A stretch of DNA of 7,206 nucleotides from Methanosphaera sp. (GTDB lineage Archaea; Methanobacteriota; Methanobacteria; Methanobacteriales; Methanobacteriaceae), in assembly GCA_021199865.1 (NCBI GenBank), contig JAJQHG010000088.1, forward strand, positions 1 through 7,206, written 5' to 3'. The translations under genes and the position numbers were made by a program. A model generated the notes under the pieces. That model had not been told where the DNA came from. It did not search any database and saw only the letters and a list, made by a program, of their open reading frames with translations. Of the stretch, positions 1-5,294 are shown one piece after another (the stretch's first letter is position 1; each line of letters opens with the position of its first letter).

Positions 1-172
1 TTTCTACATTGTTCATTCCCTAAATAGATAATTAAGATATGTATTTACTTTTTAGTCTATATTTTCCTGTTTAACTCTTTTTTAGTATAATGGGATTTCA
101 TATTCATAGAAATAGTCAGAGTTTTAATAGAGGTTAATATACTAAATCAAGTTAATGATTTAGTTAAATGAT
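1..172. other. Intergenic region left of trm56, no supported gene
   Basis: No coding sequence is supported here. The stretch holds a perfect 9-bp inverted repeat (141-164) and a short tandem repeat touching the trm56 stop codon. It also has two T runs on the plus strand (T5 at 49-53, T6 at 78-83), which could end a plus-strand transcript entering from the left. A weak BRE/TATA-like element on the minus strand lies around 54-68. No tRNA-like or rRNA-like structure was recognised. Confidence 0.5.
141..164 (-). terminator. Perfect inverted repeat just past trm56, possible 3' end structure
   Basis: ACTAAATCA (141-149) and TGATTTAGT (156-164) are exact reverse complements around a 6-nt loop, giving a 9-bp stem that starts 8 nt after the trm56 stop codon. 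Its position at the end of the cbiS-cobS-trm56 operon suggests a terminator or an mRNA 3'-stabilising hairpin. Against termination, no oligo-T tract follows on the minus strand, and archaeal RNA polymerase normally terminates at T-rich tracts. The structure is seen directly; the role is inferred. Confidence 0.4.
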
Positions 173-700
173 TTACTCATTCTTATATACTTCTTTATGA
201 TCATTATTTGGTACTATTTGCATCTTTCCATCTTCATACACTGTTTTTAGTTCTTCACCATCATTCATGTAGTGCAGACATATTGCTAGAGCTGCTACCT
301 CTGAGTGTGGCTGATTTGTTACACTAAGATTCCAGTCTGCTAATTCATATACTTCTGTTGGTACACGTGATCCTCCAACAATAATTAGTTTATCTCTACC
401 ATTATCTCTTATTGTTGGAATTACATCCTCAACATGCTTTCCATACATTGTTAGGTGTATGATTTCATAGCCATCCCTTTTATGTTGCTTTATTACTGGT
501 AGGTATTTCTTATTATATTCTACTTGGAAGTTTCCACCCCAGTTTTCTACTACACTTTCAACTGACTCTATAATATGCTTATCATGTTCTCCTGATAATA
601 TTACTTTATCTGCTCCAAATGCTCGTGCTGTTAAACATACATGTGTTGTTATACGTGTATCTCGTCCTAATCTATGATCTAATCTTAATACTGTTATCAT
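173..700 (-). CDS. trm56: tRNA (cytidine(56)-2'-O)-methyltransferase, aTrm56
   Basis: This 175-residue SPOUT-class methyltransferase is predicted to transfer a methyl group from S-adenosylmethionine to the 2'-OH of C56 in the T-loop of tRNA, an archaea-specific modification. The N-terminal signature LRLDHRLGRDTRITTH spans residues 5-20 and is followed by a conserved TARAFGA. The two trefoil-knot motifs are visible as LIIVGGSRVP (105-114) and NLSVTNQPHSEVAALAI (124-140). The length is normal for the family, and the acidic, lysine-rich tail after about 150 is probably not catalytic. The ATG start is supported by GGGAG at 708-712, 7 nt upstream. The gene is the last of a minus-strand group, 41 nt after cobS, so it is probably co-transcribed with the cobalamin genes although its function is unrelated. 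The family call is strong; the position-56 specificity rests on family knowledge. Confidence 0.93.
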   Translation of the reverse strand: MITVLRLDHRLGRDTRITTHVCLTARAFGADKVILSGEHDKHIIESVESVVENWGGNFQVEYNKKYLPVIKQHKRDGYEIIHLTMYGKHVEDVIPTIRDNGRDKLIIVGGSRVPTEVYELADWNLSVTNQPHSEVAALAICLHYMNDGEELKTVYEDGKMQIVPNNDHKEVYKNE

Positions 701-765
701 ATTTATTCTCCCTATATCATTATAATAGTTAAATATTATCCTTATATCATTACAACAGTTAAATT
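701..765. repeat. Imperfect 30-bp tandem duplication at the cobS 3' end
   Basis: Units 701-730 and 731-760 align without gaps at 24 of 30 positions, and the similarity continues for 4 more bases to 764. The best-matching core is 711-735 against 741-765, with 21 of 25 identical. The right-hand unit contains the last codons and stop codon of cobS. The left-hand unit fills the cobS-trm56 spacer and carries the GGGAG ribosome binding site of trm56. The simplest reading is a duplication of the cobS end that extended the spacer and supplied the downstream ribosome binding site. The similarity is seen; its history is inferred. Confidence 0.5.
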
Positions 766-1536
766 AATTACTATGAATACTAGGCATACTGCTCTAGCTA
801 TCTCATTTGATGCTCCAAGAATATCTCCTGTTACACAACCAAAAGTCTTATCTGCAAGATTTGATAAGTATAATCCTGTTAATGCTGAAACAAATACTGC
901 TATTACTCCTGCTTCACCTAGTAGTAAGCCTCCTATTACTAGGGATACTATTATTGATACCACTAATGCTTTTAGATCCATTCCCTTACGAATCTCTACA
1001 CCTATACCCTTAGTATCACTATCACCAAATACCATTGAGGTTATCATACTAAGCTTAGTGCATAACTCCATTAATATTACAGATTGTATAAGGTATCCTG
1101 ATGGTATTGCTCCTAGAGCCATAATAGTAACAATAGAAACAATAAAGAATGTTGCTATTCCACCAGTACCAACAGTAGAATCTCTCATTACACTTAAACG
1201 TTTACTTGCATCACCATGTACCATGATCCCATCACCTAAATCCATAACACCATCAGTATGATTAAAACCTGTAAACCATATAATAAAACAATATACTAAT
1301 GTTGCCACTAGTAATGGTTCTAATATTATATAATCAAGGATATATGCTATTACTCCAACAATTAATCCTAATCCTAATCCAATATAGGGCCATAGTATTA
1401 CACTGCCAGCCATTTGTTCAATAGTAATATATCTATTGATGGGTATTCTTGTAGAAAAGGAGATTAATCCTAGTACTCCGTCAACAGATGGCTTGATTCT
1501 TGCATGTCTTCTAACTGTCTGTTTTTGTTTACCCAT
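742..1536 (-). CDS. cobS: Adenosylcobinamide-GDP ribazoletransferase (cobalamin synthase) CobS
   Basis: CobS is the integral-membrane enzyme that joins adenosylcobinamide-GDP to alpha-ribazole, or to its 5'-phosphate, giving adenosylcobalamin (phosphate) and GMP. This 264-residue protein has the family signatures HTDGVMDLGDG (93-103), then RLSVMRDSTVGTGG (113-126), and CVTGDILGASNE (234-245). The acidic residues in these motifs are expected to bind Mg2+ and the GDP moiety. Hydrophobic membrane segments lie at about 44-65, 70-90, 127-145, 148-168, 187-205, 208-225 and 248-263. A basic N-terminal tail of about 15 residues (KQKQTVRRHARIK) precedes the usual family start and would be cytoplasmic. 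The start codon lies 8 nt after the cbiS-like stop codon. Its ribosome binding site AGGTG overlaps that stop codon, so translation is probably coupled. The preceding gene acts on the same nucleotide-loop assembly pathway, which supports the call. Confidence 0.94.
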   Translation of the reverse strand: MGKQKQTVRRHARIKPSVDGVLGLISFSTRIPINRYITIEQMAGSVILWPYIGLGLGLIVGVIAYILDYIILEPLLVATLVYCFIIWFTGFNHTDGVMDLGDGIMVHGDASKRLSVMRDSTVGTGGIATFFIVSIVTIMALGAIPSGYLIQSVILMELCTKLSMITSMVFGDSDTKGIGVEIRKGMDLKALVVSIIVSLVIGGLLLGEAGVIAVFVSALTGLYLSNLADKTFGCVTGDILGASNEIARAVCLVFIVINLTVVMI

Positions 1537-1541
1537 CGTTA

Positions 1542-1546
1542 CACCT
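1542..1546 (-). promoter_or_regulatory. cobS ribosome binding site inside the upstream stop codon
   Basis: On the minus strand AGGTG sits 5 nt before the cobS ATG, and its first two bases are the last two bases of the TAG stop codon of the cbiS-like gene. A ribosome terminating on the first gene therefore covers the start signal of the second. This arrangement suggests translational coupling of the two cobalamin genes. Confidence 0.6.
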
Positions 1547-2480
1547 ATGGTTCAAATATTTTAGACATGCATCCAGCTATTAATCCGCCTATTATGTCAT
1601 CAGCTGATGGTCCTAGAACTCCTAGTATACCTGGCTTATTTTGATCATATATTTTGAAGTTAAATATTGCCTTTGTACCAGCTATCTGGTTAGCTATGGC
1701 CATACCCATTATTTCATCCATATAGAGATATGCTGGATCATCATCCACATTAACTCCGCGTATACGGTGATGCTCATAGTCTTCTTCTAGTCTTAGTGCA
1801 GCCACTAGGTATGATATTACATTAATATCATCTAGTGCATGTAGTAGTGTTTTTCTAAACTTTTTGCGTGTTTCTTCTTCTGGTTCATCCACACCTACTA
1901 CTAACTCCATTGCTGCATCTTCCATTGCATCAAGGGTTATACCCATATCTTCCATGTACTTTATTATATCTCTAGGATAGCCTAGCATATCTAATGATTT
2001 AGTTATAGCCTTGTTTACTAACTCCTTTGTCTGGTAGTATAATGTTATATCAAATGGTATCTCATGATCCGCTTTTGATCTACATGCAATAAAGATAGTA
2101 TTATAATAGTTTCCAACCATATTATCTAGCTCATCCTTATTTATTGCATCATTATTCCATGATGTGCTAGTAATAGACTCTGTTACTGTCCTATAAATAT
2201 TTAGTAGACTAATATTATCAAGCTCTGTGTCAAATAGTATACTTATATTTGTAAAGAACTTATCACTTAGATATTCTACTGATGATATAACAGTTATTCC
2301 ATCCTCACTTATTACTACACGTTCAAGTGTATCATCATTAAGGTAGTGACTATCAAATCCCCTTGAATACTTAAAATCATAGCCAGACCTATTTGAGAGA
2401 ATATATAATGGCTCTTCACTTTCAACTATTAAGCCATTAACCTTAGTGTAGGCTGTTATACCCTCCATATTTAAATCCAT
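1545..2480 (-). CDS. cbiS: CbiS-like protein: CbiZ-like domain fused to alpha-ribazole phosphatase (CobZ)
   Basis: The 311-residue protein appears to have two domains. The C-terminal half, about 165-311, is a CobZ/PgpA-like phosphatase. It shows YMDEIMGMAIA (253-263), YDQNKPG (278-284) and SADDIIGGLIAG (292-303), matching the acidic and Lys-Pro motifs of PgpA-type enzymes. CobZ removes the 5'-phosphate from alpha-ribazole phosphate or adenosylcobalamin phosphate. The N-terminal half, about 1-160, matches adenosylcobinamide amidohydrolase (CbiZ) in length and layout. Residues 123-160, starting GNYYNTIFIACRSKADHE, resemble the end of CbiZ, but several positions that I remember as conserved look changed. 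CbiZ cleaves the aminopropanol side chain of salvaged cobinamides so the archaeal pathway can reuse the ring. A CbiZ-CobZ fusion called CbiS is known from Methanopyrus kandleri. GGAGGT lies 5 nt before the chosen ATG; an internal ATG at residue 5 has no such site. The gene leads the operon and is followed by cobS. The phosphatase half is well supported; the amidohydrolase half less so. Confidence 0.8.
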   Translation of the reverse strand: MDLNMEGITAYTKVNGLIVESEEPLYILSNRSGYDFKYSRGFDSHYLNDDTLERVVISEDGITVISSVEYLSDKFFTNISILFDTELDNISLLNIYRTVTESITSTSWNNDAINKDELDNMVGNYYNTIFIACRSKADHEIPFDITLYYQTKELVNKAITKSLDMLGYPRDIIKYMEDMGITLDAMEDAAMELVVGVDEPEEETRKKFRKTLLHALDDINVISYLVAALRLEEDYEHHRIRGVNVDDDPAYLYMDEIMGMAIANQIAGTKAIFNFKIYDQNKPGILGVLGPSADDIIGGLIAGCMSKIFEP

Positions 2481-2485
2481 AATTA

Positions 2486-2491
2486 ACCTCC
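2486..2491 (-). promoter_or_regulatory. Ribosome binding site fixing the cbiS-like start
   Basis: GGAGGT on the minus strand lies 5 nt before the ATG at 2478-2480. It is the strongest Shine-Dalgarno match in the window. It favours this ATG over the in-frame ATG four codons later (2466-2468), which would be 17 nt from it. Confidence 0.7.
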
Positions 2492-2584
2492 AATAAATTC
2501 AGTTATGCATTAGTATCTATTAATTACTTTATCAATGATTTAATAAAAAAGTATAGAGAAAAATAGTATTGTATAATAAAATTT

Positions 2585-2599
2585 AGTGAAATATAGATA
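2585..2599 (+). promoter_or_regulatory. BRE/TATA-like promoter element of the larC operon
   Basis: AGTGAAATATAGATA reads as a purine-rich TFB recognition element followed by a TATA box, the normal archaeal arrangement. It differs at one position from the element upstream of pycB (7070-7084, minus strand). Transcription would be expected to start around 2620-2624, which leaves a leader of about 15 nt and places AGGAG (2621-2625) at its very 5' end. An alternative TATA-like stretch, GTATAATAAA at 2571-2580, would give a longer leader that clearly contains the ribosome binding site. Confidence 0.45.
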
Positions 2600-2635
2600 A
2601 TGTTTATATGATGAGAAAATAGGAGAGTAAAAAAT

Positions 2636-3874
2636 ATGAGTCTAATTATTGACCCACAAGTATCAGGATTATCAGGAAACATGTTCATTGGTGCTTTTCT
2701 AGATCTAGGTGTAGATGAAGATAAACTAGTAGATGTAATTAAAACCTATGCAGGTTATTTTGGTAGTGTTGATATAAATATATCAAAGAAGTCTAAGTGT
2801 GGAGTAATTACCACCTATGCTGATATACAGACAACGGATAACACAACACGCCACTATGATGAAATCATAAGTCAACTAGATAAAATAACCGAAGATCACT
2901 ATAGTGATGATATACTAGTAAAGGAGGCTGTTAGTCTAGCAAAGAAGATCTTCAAGACACTGGCTATAGCTGAGAGTAAAGTACATAATAAGAGCCTTGA
3001 TGAATTACATTTCCATGAGGTAGGATGTGCTGATGCTGTAGCGGATATTATAGGTTCTAGTTATGCATTCTATCTATTAGGACTTGATAAGGAAGAGGTT
3101 TATAGTCTCCCTGTGAGTGTAGGATCAGGTAGTGTTAAAACACAGCATGGCATACTACCTGTACCTGCACCAGCCGTGATGAATATATTAGAGGATGTTC
3201 CTATAACTGGTGGTAGTGCTAAGTGTGAACTAGCTACCCCTACTGGTTGTGCAATACTAGTAAATATTACAGATAAGTATGTTGAGAGCATGCCAATAAC
3301 AACAAAAAGACGTGTAGGTTATGGTGCAGGAAGCCATGAGTTAGATACACTTAATGCTTTAAGGTTAATTATAGCTGAGGATAACTATGGTAGTGATACA
3401 GTAACAGTACTTGAGACTAATGTAGATACCTTATCTGGGGAAGTACTTGGAAGCATATATGAGGACTTACTAGATAATGGTGCAAGGGATGTTACTATTA
3501 CACCAACAGTTATGAAGAAGAATAGGCCAGGACACATTATAAAGGTAATATGTAGAAATAGTGATGCAGAAAAACTAACAAATAGATTAATGAAGATAAC
3601 AGGCAGTCTTGGAATAAGAGTATCTAGATATACTCATCGTGGAGTAGCAAGACGTGAAATAAAACAATACAACTTAGATATAGATAGTAGAAAAGAGTTA
3701 ATTAACTTTAAGATAGGTTATCTTGATAATGGTGATATTATTAAGGCAACACCTGAATATGATGATGTGAAAAGATTATCAGATGAAAAGGATATTCCTG
3801 TGAAGGATTTAATGGATATAATAAAACTTAAATATGAGATGGACGTGTTAGAATGTCAAAACCAAAAGCAATAA
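2636..3874 (+). CDS. larC: Nickel-pincer cofactor biosynthesis protein LarC (nickel insertion)
   Basis: LarC is the CTP-dependent nickel insertase (cyclometallase) that puts Ni into pyridinium-3,5-bisthiocarboxylic acid mononucleotide. This gives the nickel-pincer cofactor first found in lactate racemase LarA. The 412-residue protein carries the DUF111 signatures DPQVSGLSGNMFIGA (6-20), ELHFHEVGCADAVADIIG (123-140, with likely metal-binding His and Asp), VSVGSGSVKTQHGILPVPAPA (160-180) and ELATPTGCAIL (198-208). The C-terminal domain begins near ETNVDTLSGEVLG (260-272) and includes MKKNRPGHIIKV (293-304). It is a single uninterrupted frame, whereas the Lactiplantibacillus gene is split into larC1 and larC2 and joined by frameshifting. 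The ATG is preceded by AGGAG at 2621-2625. It is first in a plus-strand operon, and its last 22 nt overlap queC. No larA, larB or larE is in view, so the client enzyme is unknown. Confidence 0.92.
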   Translation: MSLIIDPQVSGLSGNMFIGAFLDLGVDEDKLVDVIKTYAGYFGSVDINISKKSKCGVITTYADIQTTDNTTRHYDEIISQLDKITEDHYSDDILVKEAVSLAKKIFKTLAIAESKVHNKSLDELHFHEVGCADAVADIIGSSYAFYLLGLDKEEVYSLPVSVGSGSVKTQHGILPVPAPAVMNILEDVPITGGSAKCELATPTGCAILVNITDKYVESMPITTKRRVGYGAGSHELDTLNALRLIIAEDNYGSDTVTVLETNVDTLSGEVLGSIYEDLLDNGARDVTITPTVMKKNRPGHIIKVICRNSDAEKLTNRLMKITGSLGIRVSRYTHRGVARREIKQYNLDIDSRKELINFKIGYLDNGDIIKATPEYDDVKRLSDEKDIPVKDLMDIIKLKYEMDVLECQNQKQ

Positions 3875-4536
3875 CTGTACTATCAGGAGGACTAGATTCC
3901 TGTGTAGCAACATCGGTGTATAGTGATGATTATGATATAACTGCTCTAACATTTAATTATGGACAGAAAAGTGTTGATGAAGAAATTAAGCATGCAAAAA
4001 TGATATGTGAAAAGCTTGGAATGAAGCATGTAGTAATAGATCTACCATGGCTAAATAATATTAGTAACTCTACTCTCACAACAGATGAGGAAGTACCACA
4101 ACCAGGTGATGAAGAGTTAGATGATCTGGATGTTGCAACAGAAACAGCTAAAAGTGTATGGGTTCCAGCACGTAACACAGTATTTTGTAGTATTGCCCTA
4201 GCATATGCTGAGAGTATGCATGCTAAGATAATAATAGTTGGATGGGATTATGAGGAGGCCGTCACATTCCCTGATAACTCTAAGGAGTATCTTGAAGCAT
4301 TCAATAAAACAATAGAATATGGTTCATTTGATGATATAGAAATCAAGGCACCACTAATAGATCTTGATAAAGAGGGTATAGTTAAGAAGGCTAGTGAAGT
4401 AGATAGTCCAGTAGAGCTAAGCTACTCATGTTATAAGGGTATGGATAAACATTGTGGTGTATGTGAATCATGTAAAAGAAGAAGGAGAGCCTTTATTGAG
4501 GCAGACTTACATGATCCAACAGAGTACATAGAATAG
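3853..4536 (+). CDS. queC: 7-cyano-7-deazaguanine (preQ0) synthase QueC
   Basis: QueC converts 7-carboxy-7-deazaguanine and ammonia to preQ0 using ATP. In archaea preQ0 is inserted at position 15 of tRNA and converted to archaeosine. The 227-residue protein shows the PP-loop SGGLDS (11-16), FNYGQKS (34-40), VWVPARNTVF (102-111) and the archaeal-type TFPDNSKEYLEAFN (138-151). A zinc site is formed by C193, C201, C204 and C207 (SCYKG ... CGVCESC). The length and all catalytic motifs are normal. The ATG lies inside the 3' end of larC, in another frame, with a 22-nt overlap and no convincing Shine-Dalgarno sequence, so translation is probably coupled to larC. Partners for preQ0 synthesis (QueD, QueE, a GTP cyclohydrolase) are not in the window. 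The cysteine-rich gene downstream follows almost directly. Confidence 0.95.
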   Translation: MSKPKAITVLSGGLDSCVATSVYSDDYDITALTFNYGQKSVDEEIKHAKMICEKLGMKHVVIDLPWLNNISNSTLTTDEEVPQPGDEELDDLDVATETAKSVWVPARNTVFCSIALAYAESMHAKIIIVGWDYEEAVTFPDNSKEYLEAFNKTIEYGSFDDIEIKAPLIDLDKEGIVKKASEVDSPVELSYSCYKGMDKHCGVCESCKRRRRAFIEADLHDPTEYIE

Positions 4537-4547
4537 TAGTGAGTAGT

Positions 4548-5105
4548 ATGGAGATAGATTATGATGTTGAAAGAGTACGTAAAACTCTCTCAACACAGGA
4601 ATTTTATGATAGATTCTCAAATTATGATGAAGTACAAGGTCACTGCAAAGATTGTCCACGATATGATACAAATTATTCTTGCTCACCCATAGAGGATGAT
4701 CCTAGAGAATATATTCTAAACTATGACTATGTGGATATTATTAAGACACAGATATTCTTTAAGAAAGAGGATTATACAAGGGATTATAGTAAAGAAGAGT
4801 TTGATAGTATTATTGATAATACATTCCATAGAGAGCGTGAAATTACTGTAGCACAAATTAAAGAGGAGGAAGCTAGTATGACTCATGCTATGAGTATCAT
4901 TGGTCCATGTAATGTTTGTGCAAGTGATTGTAAGAAGCAGTATGATAAATGTTTACATCCAGAGATTAGAAGATATTCATTAGCATCCCTTGGTATAGAT
5001 AGTCAGAAGATATTAAAGGAAGTTTTTGGTATAGAACTAATATTACTAAGTAAGCATCTACCAAAATACATGAATAACCTAACAACCCTATTATATTCAA
5101 AGTAG
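4548..5105 (+). CDS. DUF2284-like cysteine-rich, predicted metal-binding protein
   Basis: I recognise this as the DUF2284 type of predicted metal-binding protein, which has no established function. Counted from the ATG at 4548 it has 185 residues and two cysteine clusters. Cluster one is GHCKDCPRYDTNYSCSP with C33, C36 and C45. Cluster two is GPCNVCASDCKKQYDKC with C121, C124, C128 and C135, a CX2CX3CX6C pattern. Together these could hold an iron-sulfur cluster or zinc. The middle, about 65-110, is charged and probably helical. There is no signal peptide or membrane segment, so it should be cytoplasmic. A GTG at 4539, three codons upstream and in frame, is an alternative start. I prefer the ATG because GTGAG just before it is a weak ribosome binding site. 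The gene follows the queC stop by 11 nt and ends at a hairpin-plus-T terminator, so it is the last gene of the larC-queC operon. A link to nickel-pincer or preQ0 chemistry is only guilt by association. Confidence 0.85.
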   Translation: MEIDYDVERVRKTLSTQEFYDRFSNYDEVQGHCKDCPRYDTNYSCSPIEDDPREYILNYDYVDIIKTQIFFKKEDYTRDYSKEEFDSIIDNTFHREREITVAQIKEEEASMTHAMSIIGPCNVCASDCKKQYDKCLHPEIRRYSLASLGIDSQKILKEVFGIELILLSKHLPKYMNNLTTLLYSK

Positions 5106-5106
5106 G

Positions 5107-5144
5107 TAGTAATTAAATAATTACTATTCTAACCACCTCTTTTT
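5107..5144 (+). terminator. Hairpin plus T-run ending the larC-queC-DUF2284 operon
   Basis: TAGTAATT (5107-5114) and AATTACTA (5119-5126) form a perfect 8-bp stem with a 4-nt AAAT loop, extendable by two G-U pairs. A T5 run follows at 5140-5144. It begins directly after the stop codon at 5103-5105. A separate outer pairing, AGGT (5104-5107) with ACCT (5135-5138), is also possible. Position and structure fit a transcription terminator. Confidence 0.55.
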
Positions 5145-5253
5145 AGATGATTTCTAAATTCATATAAGAAAATATTAGAGTCTTCATTTAAGTTATTAAA
5201 ATCTTCATTTACTATTTTACTCTAAGTGAATTATTTTAAGTAAGTAAATAAAT

Positions 5254-5272
5254 AACTACTAAAAAAATAGTT
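5254..5272 (-). terminator. T7 tract terminator for pycB
   Basis: On the minus strand a T7 run (A7 on the plus strand at 5261-5267) lies about 28 nt after the pycB stop codon, in a generally T-rich stretch. It is flanked by a 5-bp inverted repeat AACTA (5254-5258) and TAGTT (5268-5272), so the T run falls in the loop region. Archaeal polymerases terminate at such T tracts without needing a hairpin. pycB also ends with two consecutive in-frame stop codons (TAATAA). Confidence 0.5.
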
Positions 5273-5294
5273 TAAATAAAAGAGTAGGGGGTTA

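Larger units (their letters stand above)
2481..2635. promoter_or_regulatory. Divergent promoter region between cbiS-like gene and larC
   Basis: This AT-rich 155-nt spacer must drive both the minus-strand cobalamin operon and the plus-strand larC operon. The same TATA-like core, ATAGATA, occurs once in each direction: on the plus strand at 2593-2599 facing larC, and on the minus strand at 2514-2520 facing the cbiS-like gene. They lie 36 and 33 nt from the respective start codons, so leaders would be short. I saw no obvious cobalamin riboswitch-like fold, and no palindrome resembling a nickel-regulator operator. The spacer is certain; the exact promoter positions are inferred. Confidence 0.5.
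5106..5294. other. Convergent intergenic spacer
   Basis: This 189-nt AT-rich spacer separates the converging DUF2284-like gene and pycB. Each side has a terminator-like signal. Between them lie a 10-bp direct repeat TCTTCATTTA (5181-5190 and 5202-5211, period 21) and a 7-bp inverted repeat TTAGAGT/ACTCTAA (5175-5181 and 5219-5225) that encloses the direct repeats. No coding sequence with a ribosome binding site was seen. Confidence 0.5.

Noticed and set aside
773..1261. Plus-strand open frame of 162 codons opposite cobS
   Set aside because: It is antisense to a clear cobS with intact motifs, its translation is low-complexity and rich in Ile, Thr, Pro and Ser, and it has no ribosome binding site or family signature.
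2481..2635. Cobalamin riboswitch upstream of the cobalamin operon
   Set aside because: The spacer is short and lacks any B12-box-like conserved stretch or strong stems, and the leader from the likely promoter would be far too short.
2636..2700. SGNM in place of the common SGDM at the LarC N-terminus as a lost key residue
   Set aside because: I recall Asn at this position in other archaeal LarC proteins, and all other signatures are intact, so I do not treat it as a defect.
3100..4178. Minus-strand frames of 63 and 73 codons opposite larC and queC
   Set aside because: They are antisense to conserved motif regions of real genes and show no independent coding evidence.
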